Of a stretch of DNA of 35,838 nt, positions 15,270-23,475 are shown piece after piece. Below the pieces are notes generated by a model that saw only the letters and a list, made by a program, of their open reading frames with translations, did no database searches and was not told the DNA's origin. The position numbers and the translations under genes are program-made. The DNA is from JBBSHJ01 sp038253135 (lineage in GTDB: Bacteria > Actinomycetota > Actinomycetes > Mycobacteriales > QHCD01): NCBI GenBank assembly GCA_038253135.1, contig JBBSHJ010000027.1, positions 1-35,838 on the forward strand, given 5' to 3'. Numbering within the stretch: the stretch's first letter is position 1; the number at the start of each line of letters is the position of its first letter.

Positions 15270-15880
15270 CCCGACGGCTGCTGCTCGCCACCAACAACGG
15301 CGGCAAGCTGGTCGAGCTGCGCCGCATCCTGGACCCGATCGTCGATGTCGAGCTGGTCGGTCTCGGCGATGTCCCCGCCTACGACGAGCCACCGGAGACC
15401 GGCGCCACCTTCGCCGACAATGCGCTGATCAAGGCGCGGGAGGCGGCACTCCGCACCGGCCTGGCGTCCGTCGCCGACGACTCCGGGCTGACCGTTGCCG
15501 CTCTGAACGAGATGCCGGGTGTGCTGTCCGCCCGGTGGAGCGGATCGATCGGCGGCCGGCTCCGCGACGACGCCCTCAACCTGGCGCTGGTCCTCGATCA
15601 GATCGCCGACGTGCCCGACGTGCGACGCGGCGGCGGCTTCAGCTGCGCGGCGGCCCTGGTCCTGCCCGACGGGCGCGAGTGGGTCGAGCACGGCCGGCTC
15701 GAGGGCACGATCGCCCGCGAACCCCGCGGCAGCAACGGATTCGGCTACGACCCGATCGTCGTGCCTCTCGGCGAGACCCGCACCACCGCCGAGATGCCGT
15801 CCGGCGAGAAGGACGCGATCTCCCACCGGGGCAGGGCCTTGCGCGCGCTCGCGCCGCACATCGCCGCCGCGCTGGGCTGA
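15266..15880 (+). CDS. rdgB: dITP/XTP pyrophosphatase (RdgB/HAM1)
   Basis: The 204-residue protein has the HAM1 family pattern: N-terminal LLLATNNGGKLVEL, the segment ETGATFADNALIKAREA, ADDSGLTVAALN and GSNGFGYDPIVVP. It hydrolyses non-canonical purine nucleoside triphosphates such as dITP and XTP to the monophosphates and keeps them out of DNA. Its ATG overlaps the rph stop, and the pair is the usual actinobacterial rph-rdgB unit. Length and motifs are normal. Confidence 0.95.
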   Translation: MTRRLLLATNNGGKLVELRRILDPIVDVELVGLGDVPAYDEPPETGATFADNALIKAREAALRTGLASVADDSGLTVAALNEMPGVLSARWSGSIGGRLRDDALNLALVLDQIADVPDVRRGGGFSCAAALVLPDGREWVEHGRLEGTIAREPRGSNGFGYDPIVVPLGETRTTAEMPSGEKDAISHRGRALRALAPHIAAALG

Positions 15881-15908
15881 CCGCGCCCGCCCGTCCGCAC
15901 CGACCGCG

Positions 15909-16424
15909 TCAGCGCCCGTCGGAGATCGCCTTCCAGAGCTCGACCCGGCCGCCGCTGACGGTTGCTACGCGGACCGCCACCCGGTAGCCCCGGACCGCAT
16001 AGACCTTGGATCCGGTCGGTGCATCGCCGATCGCCCGGCCCGCCGCCAGGCCGGACACGTCCGGACACTCCTTCGGAGCCGCCGCAGCGGCGTAGGGGCC
16101 CGAGACCGTCGCGATCTGGCGACCGAGCACCCGCTCGCCCGGGGCCAGGACGCCACCATCGGTGTACGTGATCGGCCCGACGGTGATCGGCCCGACGGTG
16201 ATCGACGCGGCGCAGTCCGCCGACGGTGCCTGCCGACCCGACCCCGACGATCCGTGCACGCCGGCATAGACGCCGTACGACGCGGCGCCGACAGCGATGG
16301 CGGCGACGCCGGCGAGCCCGGACGCACGTAGCCTGCGCCGGCGCACTCGCCGCTGTTGTCCGACCGCGACGATGCGCCCGATCTGCCGGTCGGAGTCGGC
16401 CAGCAGCTCGTCCAGATCACTCAT
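15909..16424 (-). CDS. Single-pass membrane protein, anti-sigma-factor-like position
   Basis: The 171-residue protein has a short cytoplasmic N-terminus (DELLADSDRQIGRIV), a basic patch RRVRRRRLR, one membrane helix (LAGVAAIAVGAASYGVYAG) and an outside domain with two cysteines. This layout and its position, directly overlapping the end of an ECF sigma gene, fit a partner of that sigma factor, but no zinc anti-sigma motif (HxxxCxxC) is present. A 15-bp tandem repeat (16171-16185 and 16186-16200) encodes TVGPI twice. If the sigma gene is really broken, this protein may have lost its partner. Confidence 0.65.
   Translation of the reverse strand: MSDLDELLADSDRQIGRIVAVGQQRRVRRRRLRASGLAGVAAIAVGAASYGVYAGVHGSSGSGRQAPSADCAASITVGPITVGPITYTDGGVLAPGERVLGRQIATVSGPYAAAAAPKECPDVSGLAAGRAIGDAPTGSKVYAVRGYRVAVRVATVSGGRVELWKAISDGR
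16171..16200 (-). repeat. 15-bp tandem repeat inside the anti-sigma-like gene
   Basis: The unit atcggcccgacggtg occurs twice without interruption, adding one TVGPI unit to the outside domain. It is in frame, so the gene stays open. Confidence 0.9.
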
Positions 16425-16931
16425 CGGAACCCTCCTTCAGCGGCGCGAGCTGGGCGGCGGCGCCGAGCCGATTGCGCGCCTCGTGCAGCCGGCGCTTGAC
16501 CGTGCCGGGCGGCACGCCGAGCGTCGTTGCGATCTGCGCCAGCGGTTGGTCGCCGAAGTAGTGCAGCGCCACTACCTGTGCCAGGCGCGGCGGCAGGTCG
16601 GCAACGGCCCGGCGTACGTCGACCGTGTCGGCAACGGGAGCACCGCGCTCGCGCGTGACCAGCAGATGCCGGATCGAGCGCTCGCGCCGCTCCCGCCGCC
16701 AGTGCCGGCGCACCAGGTGGTCGCCGTGGCATAGAGATAGCCGTGTGGGTTGGCCGGCCACGTCGCGCGGGCCAGTACCCGCACGAACGCCTCCTGCACG
16801 ACGCGCGTCAGCTCACCGTCGCCGGTCAGCCGGAAGCAGTAGCCGATCAGCGCGGCGTACTCGGTTTCGCAGAACTGACGATCACGAGCGCGATCCGCGC
16901 TCACGGCGTGCGACGCGGATCGGGCGGTCAT
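16417..16931 (-). pseudogene. ECF sigma factor, split by a one-base frameshift
   Basis: Region 2 is in one frame from ATG 16931 (FCETEYAALIGYCFRLTGD, VVQEAFVRVLARATW, NPHGYLYATAT). Region 4 is in a second frame (VRRHWRRERRERS, then DLPPRLAQVVALHYFGDQPLAQIATTLGVPPGTVKRRLHEAR) and ends at 16417. The two halves join as YLYATAT/HLVRRHWRR between about 16719 and 16730 if one base is restored, so one base is missing there. ECF sigma factors direct RNA polymerase to stress or envelope promoters. Its end overlaps the start of the anti-sigma-like gene. The break may be a true mutation or a sequencing error; no slippery run is seen. Confidence 0.75.
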
Positions 16932-17106
16932 GACACCTAGAGTCGCGGACGGGACAAAAGGTTCACCGCGGGCACTCCCACCCGGCGAGCGCAGATCCGA
17001 GTTTGGCCATTGCGCTCCGACCCGATCGCGTCGCGAGCACACTTGCGGTGAGACGGCGGGTAGGTGTGAGGCGAAGGATCGCTGCCGGGCGGAAAGGGGT
17101 CCAGCG

Positions 17107-17676
17107 ATGTCGGTCGCGGCTGAACGTCGGGCCGCACGCGCCCGGATCGCGACGATGGCCGTGTTGCTGGTCGGCGCCGCGGTGGCCGTTGCGCTGGGCG
17201 TGTACGCGAAGGCGCATACCCCCGCCGGGCGGCCACTGTTCACCCTCGGATTCTCCGGGATGCTGCAGATGAAGGCGTGGCTGAGCACCGTTGCGCTCGC
17301 ATTGCTGCTGGTCCAGCTGGTGAGCGCGCTGTGGATGTGGGGCCGGCTGCCGGGTGCCGGAACCGCGCCGGCCTGGGGCGCGGTGTTGCATCGCTGGACC
17401 GGCAGCGTCGCGTTCGTGCTGACGCTGCCGGTGGCATTTCACTGCCTGTGGGCGCTCGGCTTCGGCACGGCGAGCGTGCGGGTCATCGTCCACAGCGTGG
17501 CCGGGTGCATGTTCTACGGCGGGTACGCCGCGAAGATGCTCGGACTGCGGCTGCGACGCGAATCGCCGGGATGGTTGGTGCCACTGCTCGGCGGCAGCGT
17601 GCTCGGGCTGTTCGTGCTGACCTGGCTGACCGCGGCGGTGTGGTTCTTCGCGCGCTCGGGGATTCCGCTGACCTGA
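17107..17676 (+). CDS. Membrane protein, DUF6529/cytochrome b561-like
   Basis: The 189-residue protein has about five membrane helices and histidines placed for haem in LHRWTGSVAF, AFHCLWALG and VIVHSVAGCMF. I recall similar DUF6529 proteins next to Rieske genes in actinobacteria, and the Rieske gene here follows after 14 bases. It is likely a membrane electron carrier or anchor working with that protein. ATG at 17107 is supported by AAAGGGG about 9 bases upstream; the open frame extends further left but without a better start. Haem binding is inferred from the histidines only. Confidence 0.72.
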   Translation: MSVAAERRAARARIATMAVLLVGAAVAVALGVYAKAHTPAGRPLFTLGFSGMLQMKAWLSTVALALLLVQLVSALWMWGRLPGAGTAPAWGAVLHRWTGSVAFVLTLPVAFHCLWALGFGTASVRVIVHSVAGCMFYGGYAAKMLGLRLRRESPGWLVPLLGGSVLGLFVLTWLTAAVWFFARSGIPLT

Positions 17677-17690
17677 TGCCGGGAGGATAG

Positions 17691-18143
17691 ATGGCTCTGG
17701 ACGCGCTGTCCCGCCGGTCGCTGGTGGGTGGCCTCCTCGTCGCGATCGCCGGGGGCGTCGCGGGTTACCTCGTCGCTCGCGGCAGCACGGCGGCCCATGC
17801 CAAGGGTGCGACCACGGCCGCCAACGGCTACGGCGCCGCGTCGGGCAGCGGCGGCGGGCGGCTGCTGGCCCCGGTCGGGCAGGTGCCAGCCTCCGGCGGC
17901 CTGATCCTGACCGGCCCGAAGATCGTCCTGACCCGCGGATCGGGCGGGAGCGTGCACGGCTTCTCCGCGGTGTGCACCCATCAGGGCTGCACCGTCAGCG
18001 CTGTGGCCAAAGACGTCATCAGCTGCCCGTGCCACGGCAGCCGCTTCAACGCGCAGACGGGCGCCGTGATCGCCGGCCCCGCGGCGCGCCCGCTTCCCGC
18101 GATCGCGGTCGTCGTACGCGGCGGCCGGATTTATACGACGTAA
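17691..18143 (+). CDS. Rieske [2Fe-2S] protein
   Basis: The 150-residue protein has an N-terminal signal/anchor with SRRSLVGGLLVAIAGG, resembling a short Tat-type signal, a Gly/Ser/Ala linker, and a Rieske domain with CTHQGC (C95, H97) and CPCHGS (C112, H115) as cluster ligands. C100 and C114 would form the disulfide of high-potential Rieske proteins. It probably sits on the outer face of the membrane and exchanges electrons with the preceding membrane protein. GGAGG precedes ATG 17691. It is not the Rieske subunit of a complete bc1 complex in this window, since no cytochrome b or c1 gene accompanies it. Confidence 0.9.
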   Translation: MALDALSRRSLVGGLLVAIAGGVAGYLVARGSTAAHAKGATTAANGYGAASGSGGGRLLAPVGQVPASGGLILTGPKIVLTRGSGGSVHGFSAVCTHQGCTVSAVAKDVISCPCHGSRFNAQTGAVIAGPAARPLPAIAVVVRGGRIYTT

Positions 18144-18154
18144 GGAGATCGCAG

Positions 18155-18235
18155 ATGTGGTGGCGGCTGCTGCCGACCGTGCTGTGGCTCGCCGCCGCGG
18201 GATTCGCCGTCGGCGCGCTCATTGCGCTGTCCTGA
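18155..18235 (+). CDS. 26-residue single-helix membrane peptide
   Basis: This short frame starts MWWRLLPTVLWLAAAG and is almost entirely one membrane helix. AAGGAGAT, which overlaps the TAA of the Rieske gene, lies 7 bases before its ATG, one of the best ribosome-binding sites in the window. Its position suggests co-translation and a role as a small subunit or stabiliser of the Rieske and b-type membrane pair. No homologue is recognised. Confidence 0.6.
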   Translation: MWWRLLPTVLWLAAAGFAVGALIALS

Positions 18236-18426
18236 CCTGCGGGGTGGCAGAGCGCGCGAGGGGACACGCGTTTCTGATCTCCATCGGGGTCTGCTCACCT
18301 ACTGATCGTTGCCGTACGGTCTGCGTGGATGTGCCGGTCAAGGATGACAGCTCGGTACAAGGCGACATCTCGGGTGGCGGCGCGGGCGGGCGCACGGCCC
18401 ACCCCAGTCGGATGAGAGGCAGCCAG

Positions 18427-19962
18427 ATGGACATCGGCGAGAAGAGGGGCAGCGAGGGATACGGCCCACACGGGTGGGACCGGCGCGAGTTTCTGCGTCG
18501 CGCCGCGGCGGCGGGCGTCGTCGTCGTGCCCGGCTGCATGCTCGCCGCCTGCGCGACGTCGGGCGGTGGCACCAAGAGCAACGGCAAGCCGAAGGGCTTG
18601 AACACCGGCAAAAGGGGAGCGTCCTCCGGCGCGGCGTCGAAGGTATCGTCGGGAGCCAGCTCCGGCGCGTCAAAGCCGAGCGCCGCACCGGCAGACAACA
18701 ATCCGTTGGGCGTCGACCCGACCAAGCCGCTGGATGTCTTCATCTTCAAGGGCGGGTACGGCGACCAGTACGCCAAGGACGACGAGACGGTCTACCACAA
18801 GGAATTCCCCAAGGCGTCGATCAAGCACACCGGCACCCAGCAGCTCGCACAGAAGCTGCAGACCCGGTTCGTCAACAAGACGCCCCCGGACGTCATCGAC
18901 AACTCCGGTGATGGCAACCTTGATGTCGCCACCCTGATCGCGCACAATCAGATCACCGATCTGACGGCGCTCTTCAATGCCCCGTCGTACGACACGCCCG
19001 GAAAGACCGTCGGCGACACCCTGCTGCCGGGAGTCAAGGAGAGCGGCGAATTCGACGGCAAGCCCTACATTCTGAACTATGTCTACACGGTCATCGGCGT
19101 CTGGCACAGCGAGTCGCTGTTCACAAAGCGTGGGTGGGAATACCCGAAGACCTGGGACGACATGATGAAGCTGTGCGCGGAGATCAAGAAGTCCGGCATG
19201 GCGCCGTGGGCATTGCAAGGCAAGTACTCGGCGTACACGCTGATGTTGCTGATGCCGCTGGCGGCGAAGGCTGGCGGGCTGGACGTGCTCAAGAATATCG
19301 ACAACCTCGAGAACAGCGCGTGGAAGCAGGAGCCGATGGTCGACGCGGCAGCGGCCGTGTCGAGCCTGGTCAAGAACGGATACCTGCTGAAGGGCACCCA
19401 GGGCCTCACGCACGCCCAATGCCAGGCCCATTGGGCCCAGGGCAAGGCGGCCTTCATTCCGTGCGGCACCTGGCTGGAGAACGAGCTCGGAGATGTCACG
19501 CCCAAGGGCTTCGACATGGTGGTCGATCCCACGCCGTCGCTCACCAAGTCCGACAAGCTACCCCTGAGCACCGTGCAGGCGACGGCCGGCGAGGGATTCA
19601 TCGTGCCCGCCGACGCGAAGAATCCCAATGGCGGGGCCGAGTTCATGCGTCTCATGCTCTCCAAGGCGGGGTCGTCGAACTTCTCGAGAAACACCCACGT
19701 GCAGACCACGCTGGCGGGCTACGCCGACAAGCTCAACTTCTCGACCGCGTTCAGCTCCGCCCGGGACGTCGTCAAGGCGGCCGGCAAGAACACCTTCAAC
19801 TACCAGTTCGGGAGCTGGTACGTGAAGGCCCAGGGAGAGGTCGAAACCGCGACCGGTGAGCTTCTCGCCGGCAAGATCGACGCCAAGAAGTGGTCGGAGA
19901 AATGCCAGAAGGCGGCCGATACGACGAAGAAGGACAAGTCGATCAAGAAGTACCATCGCTGA
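18427..19962 (+). CDS. ngcE: NgcE-type N-acetylglucosamine/chitobiose-binding lipoprotein
   Basis: The 511-residue protein has a Tat motif (DRREFLRRA, RR at 19-20) and a lipobox LAAC (C42), so it is an exported, lipid-anchored solute-binding protein. After a Ser/Gly/Ala linker the mature part reads PLDVFIFKGGYGDQYAKD, PPDVIDNSGDGNLD, LNYVYTVIGVWHSESLF and WALQGKYSAY, which match the NgcE family of sugar ABC transporters. ATG at 18427 has GAGAGG upstream. In the usual ngcEFG operon two permeases follow; here only a short permease stump does. It may rely on permeases elsewhere or be an orphan. Confidence 0.85.
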   Translation: MDIGEKRGSEGYGPHGWDRREFLRRAAAAGVVVVPGCMLAACATSGGGTKSNGKPKGLNTGKRGASSGAASKVSSGASSGASKPSAAPADNNPLGVDPTKPLDVFIFKGGYGDQYAKDDETVYHKEFPKASIKHTGTQQLAQKLQTRFVNKTPPDVIDNSGDGNLDVATLIAHNQITDLTALFNAPSYDTPGKTVGDTLLPGVKESGEFDGKPYILNYVYTVIGVWHSESLFTKRGWEYPKTWDDMMKLCAEIKKSGMAPWALQGKYSAYTLMLLMPLAAKAGGLDVLKNIDNLENSAWKQEPMVDAAAAVSSLVKNGYLLKGTQGLTHAQCQAHWAQGKAAFIPCGTWLENELGDVTPKGFDMVVDPTPSLTKSDKLPLSTVQATAGEGFIVPADAKNPNGGAEFMRLMLSKAGSSNFSRNTHVQTTLAGYADKLNFSTAFSSARDVVKAAGKNTFNYQFGSWYVKAQGEVETATGELLAGKIDAKKWSEKCQKAADTTKKDKSIKKYHR

Positions 19963-20037
19963 TCCCGGCGGCAACCAGGAGGCGAGATGCGGGGTCTTCT
20001 TCTTCCAGCAGGTGATGTCGGTCACCATCGTCGGCGT

Positions 20038-20192
20038 GCCCAGGGGCTGGCGTCCGTCGCGGTCAACCAGCAGTACGAGAGCGACTGGGGCGGGCTCTTC
20101 GCCGGGCTCATCTCGATGCTGCCGATCCTGATCGTCTACGCCGTCTTCCAGCGGCAGGTGCAGGCCGCATGACGGCCGGAGCGCTGAAATAA
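20038..20192 (+). pseudogene. Stump of a carbohydrate ABC permease (NgcG-like C-terminus)
   Basis: The frame reads GLASVAVNQQYESDWGGLFAG, then LISMLPILIVYAVFQRQVQA, the C-terminal end of NgcG-type sugar permeases. A one-base loss at about 20169 shifts the last residues (MTAGALK) into another frame before TAA at 20190-20192. The rest of this gene and the first permease gene (ngcF) are missing between it and ngcE. The deletion joint lies between 19963 and about 20040. Confidence 0.75.
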
Positions 20193-20260
20193 CGGTGCTC
20201 CAGTAGGCTCCCCGGCAGCGTCCGCGGTTGCCGAGGAGGCGCGGTTGCAGAGGAGACCGA

Positions 20261-21760
20261 GTGGCCGAGTTCGTCGGAGCTATCGATCAAGGTACGACGA
20301 GCACCCGCTTCATGGTTTTCAACCATGACGGCCTCGAGGTCGGGCGGCATCAGGCCGAGCACAGGCAGATCCTGCCGCGCGCGGGCTGGGTGGAGCATGA
20401 TCCGGCCGAGATCGTGCGGCGCTGCCGCGAGTGCGTCGAGCAGGGGCTGGCCGCAGCGGGGATCGAGGCGACGGATCTCGCCGCGATCGGCATCACCAAT
20501 CAACGCGAGACGACCGTCGTCTGGGATCGGGGGACCGGCGAGCCGCTGCACCATGCGATCGTCTGGCAGGACACCCGCACCGACCGCATCATTGCCGCGC
20601 TGGAACGCGACGGCCACGCTGACCTCATCCGGGAGCGCACCGGGCTGCCGCCGGCGACGTACTTCGCCGGGGCCAAGATCACCTGGCTGCTCGACAACGT
20701 CGACGGGCTGCGCGAGCGCGCCGCGCGGGCGGAGATCGCGGTCGGCACCGTCGACTCGTGGCTGCTGGCGACCCTCGGCGATGGCCGGCACTGCACCGAT
20801 GTCACCAACGCGTCCCGCACGATGCTGATGGACCTGCGCGAGCTGGCATGGGACGACGAGATGCTGGCGTTGCTGAGCGTCCCGCGTGAGATCCTGCCCG
20901 AGATCACGCCGTCGGCGTCGCCCGACGCCTTCGGGGTGATGCGGATCAACGGCACCGAGGTGCCGGTCGCCGCCGTGCTCGGCGACCAGCACGCGGCCAC
21001 CGTCGGGCAGACGTGCTTCGCCGCGGGGGAGGCCAAGAACACCTACGGCACCGGCAATTTCCTCGTCCTCAACACCGGATCGGAGATCGTGCGCTCCGAG
21101 CACGGCCTGCTCTCGACAGTGGGCTACCGCTTCGGTGAGCAACCGGTCGTGTACGCCGCGGAGGGATCGGTCGCCGTCACCGGATCGGCCGTGCAGTGGC
21201 TGCGGGACCAGCTCGGCGTGATCGACTCGGCCGCGCAGAGCGCCGATCTCGCCGCGACCGTCGATGACACCGGCGGGGTCTACTTCGTCCCCGCGTTCTC
21301 CGGCCTGTTCGCGCCGTACTGGCGCTCGGACGCTCGCGGCACGATCGTCGGCCTGACCCGATACAGCACCAAGGCGCACCTAGCCCGGGCGACGCTGGAA
21401 TCGATCTGCTGGCAGACCCGCGACGTCGTCGAGGCGATGATCGCCGACGGGACTGCGGCGCCGGCCGAGCTCAGGGTCGACGGTGGTGTGACCGCCAACG
21501 ACGTGTGCATGCAGCTGCAAGCGGACGCGCTCGGCATCCCGGTGACCCGGCCGGCGGTCGCCGAGACCACGGCGCTCGGGGCGGCGTACGCCGCAGGGCT
21601 GGCCACCGGCTTCTGGCGGGACCAGGACGAGCTCAGGGCGAAATGGGTCGAGGACGCGCGGTGGGAGCCACGGTGGTCCCGCGACCGGCGCGACGCCGGC
21701 TACGCGGACTGGCGCCGCGCGGTCGAGCGCTCGATGGGGTGGGCCAGCACCGAAGGTTAG
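20261..21760 (+). CDS. glpK: Glycerol kinase
   Basis: The 499-residue protein is full length and shows FGGY-kinase signatures: AIDQGTTSTRFMVFNHDG at the N-terminus, ITNQRETTVVWDRGTGEPL, HAIVWQDTRTD and the C-terminal ELRVDGGVTANDVCMQLQAD. It phosphorylates glycerol to glycerol-3-phosphate with ATP in the cytoplasm. GTG at 20261 is chosen for the AGAGGAGA site just upstream. It is a single gene here, without glpF or glpD beside it, and is convergent with the DUF2277 gene 12 bases away. Confidence 0.95.
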   Translation: MAEFVGAIDQGTTSTRFMVFNHDGLEVGRHQAEHRQILPRAGWVEHDPAEIVRRCRECVEQGLAAAGIEATDLAAIGITNQRETTVVWDRGTGEPLHHAIVWQDTRTDRIIAALERDGHADLIRERTGLPPATYFAGAKITWLLDNVDGLRERAARAEIAVGTVDSWLLATLGDGRHCTDVTNASRTMLMDLRELAWDDEMLALLSVPREILPEITPSASPDAFGVMRINGTEVPVAAVLGDQHAATVGQTCFAAGEAKNTYGTGNFLVLNTGSEIVRSEHGLLSTVGYRFGEQPVVYAAEGSVAVTGSAVQWLRDQLGVIDSAAQSADLAATVDDTGGVYFVPAFSGLFAPYWRSDARGTIVGLTRYSTKAHLARATLESICWQTRDVVEAMIADGTAAPAELRVDGGVTANDVCMQLQADALGIPVTRPAVAETTALGAAYAAGLATGFWRDQDELRAKWVEDARWEPRWSRDRRDAGYADWRRAVERSMGWASTEG

Positions 21761-21772
21761 ACGCTCGTGTCG

Positions 21773-22003
21773 TCAGGCGCTCTGGGCCTCGTGCTGGTGC
21801 GGCCGCACGCTGAGGTGGTCGAGCAGGTGCTGCGTGGCCGAGGCGATGTCCTCGACCGCCTGGTCGAAGACGTCGGCGTTCTTGGTCGCTGGCTTGCGGT
21901 AGCCGCTGACCTTGCGGACGTATTGCAGGGCGGCGGCGCGTACGTCGGCGTCGGTGACATTCTCGGCGTACGGTTCGCGAAGGGTCTTGATGCTCCGGCA
22001 CAT
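21773..22003 (-). CDS. DUF2277-family protein
   Basis: The 76-residue protein begins MCRSIKTLREPYAEN and continues DVRAAALQYVRKVSGYRKPA, the exact pattern of DUF2277, a small soluble family of unknown function found mainly in actinobacteria and proteobacteria. ATG at 22003 fits the family start. It shares the strand of mtr and lies 50 bases after it, so it may be co-transcribed. Confidence 0.88.
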   Translation of the reverse strand: MCRSIKTLREPYAENVTDADVRAAALQYVRKVSGYRKPATKNADVFDQAVEDIASATQHLLDHLSVRPHQHEAQSA

Positions 22004-22053
22004 ATCGCGACCGTACCTGCAGCGCGATGCGGTGGCGAGCCTCTCAGCGGACG

Positions 22054-23442
22054 CTACCCGACGGCTAACAGGGCATTCTCGACCACCTCGGACAGGGCAG
22101 GGTGGATCCAATACTGCTCCCGGGCGGTCTGCTGGGCGGGCCGGCCGAGAGACATTGCCTGCACCAGCGGCTGGATCAGCAGGGACGCGTGCGCGCCCAC
22201 GATGTGCGCGCCCAGCAGGACGCCCGTTCCACGGTCGGCCAGCACCTTGCAGAAGCCGATCTCATCCTCCATTGCCCAGCCGTACGCCGTGTCGGCGTAC
22301 CGGTGGGTGCCCACGGCGTAGTCCGTTCCCGACTCGCGCAGGTCCGACTCGGTCGCGCCGACCGACGCGATCTCCGGCGAGGCGAAGACGGCGTGGGGAA
22401 CGACCCGATCCTCGGCGCGGGCCAGGTCGTCGGGATGGCCGAGGTTGTGCGCGACGACGCGGGCTTGCTCGTTGGCGACGTGCTTGAGCATCCACCGGCT
22501 GCACGCGTCGCCGAGGGCCCACACGCCGGCCGCTGTGGTGCGCTGGAACGCGTCGACGACGACGCGACCACCGGTGTCCCGCTCCACGCCGCCGGCGGAG
22601 CACTCGAGCCGATCGGTGGCCGGCGCGCGTCCCGTCGCGACCAGCAGGGTGTGACCGCGCACCTGGCGGTCGCCCTCGGGCGTGCGCACGTCGAGGGTGA
22701 CCGTTTCACCAACGCGTCGTACCCGCGTTGTTCTGGCATTGAGCACGACGTCGTACTGCTTCTGTGCGGCTCTGGTGTAGGCGGTCGAAATCGCGTCGTC
22801 GTGCCCGCGTAGCAGGAGGTCGGATCGGGCGATGATGGTGACCTCGGATCCATAGCCGGCAAAGGCATGTGCCATTTCTGCTGCTACATACCCTGATCCG
22901 AGCACGACGAGGTGTTTGGGTAATTCCGGCAGCCGCATGACCGTGTCGCTGGTGTGATACCGCGATTCGGCCAGCCCGTCGAGGTCAGGGATGGTGGGGG
23001 TGGACCCCGTCGCGATCACGATCTGGTCAGCGCTGATCGTCGCGCCGCCGGAGCCGTCGCCGACGTGCAGGGTGCGCGGGCCGACGAACCGCGCGGTGCC
23101 GTGGATGAGCGTCGTACCGTCCTCGCCGTCGCGCCGCTGCTGCTCACCCGCCATGGACAGCGCGTCGATGCGTCCGAAGATGCGGTCGCGGATGTCGCGC
23201 AGGCGTACGCCGCCGACGCGTGAGTCGACGCCGAGGCGCGGCCCCTCGTGACGGGCCGAATCGGCGATCCTCGCCGGATAGATGAGCATCTTCGACGGAA
23301 TGCAGCCGACGTTGAGGCACGTCCCGCCGAAGACGCCGTCCTCGACCAGCGCCACCGACATGCCCTCCGTCGCGGGGCCGGGAAGGGTATTGCCGGACCC
23401 GGACCCGATGACGATCAGATCGAAATGCTGCACCGCGCCCAC
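22054..23442 (-). CDS. mtr: Mycothione reductase
   Basis: The 462-residue flavoprotein disulfide reductase has the FAD motif LIVIGSGSGN, the redox-active pair in GGTCLNVGCIPSKM (C42, C47), NAD(P)-binding LVVLGSGYVAAEMAHAF, and the C-terminal catalytic dyad in YWIHPALSEVVENALL (H447, E452). That C-terminus is characteristic of mycothione reductase, which keeps mycothiol reduced in the cytoplasm. Its presence places the organism among mycothiol-producing actinobacteria. Length and key residues are normal. Dihydrolipoamide dehydrogenase is the main alternative but fits the C-terminus less well. Confidence 0.9.
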   Translation of the reverse strand: MGAVQHFDLIVIGSGSGNTLPGPATEGMSVALVEDGVFGGTCLNVGCIPSKMLIYPARIADSARHEGPRLGVDSRVGGVRLRDIRDRIFGRIDALSMAGEQQRRDGEDGTTLIHGTARFVGPRTLHVGDGSGGATISADQIVIATGSTPTIPDLDGLAESRYHTSDTVMRLPELPKHLVVLGSGYVAAEMAHAFAGYGSEVTIIARSDLLLRGHDDAISTAYTRAAQKQYDVVLNARTTRVRRVGETVTLDVRTPEGDRQVRGHTLLVATGRAPATDRLECSAGGVERDTGGRVVVDAFQRTTAAGVWALGDACSRWMLKHVANEQARVVAHNLGHPDDLARAEDRVVPHAVFASPEIASVGATESDLRESGTDYAVGTHRYADTAYGWAMEDEIGFCKVLADRGTGVLLGAHIVGAHASLLIQPLVQAMSLGRPAQQTAREQYWIHPALSEVVENALLAVG

Positions 23443-23475
23443 ATTACGCAGCCCGAGGCTTGCTGGCTCGCGTCG

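Noticed and set aside
16717..16735. Programmed frameshift in the ECF sigma gene
   Set aside because: No slippery run or stimulatory structure is seen at the joint and ECF sigma genes are not known for it; mutation or read error is simpler.
16930..17106. N-terminal extension of the DUF6529-like protein to 16930
   Set aside because: The extension is Arg/Glu/Cys-rich, lacks a start with ribosome-binding site and overlaps the sigma-gene promoter region.
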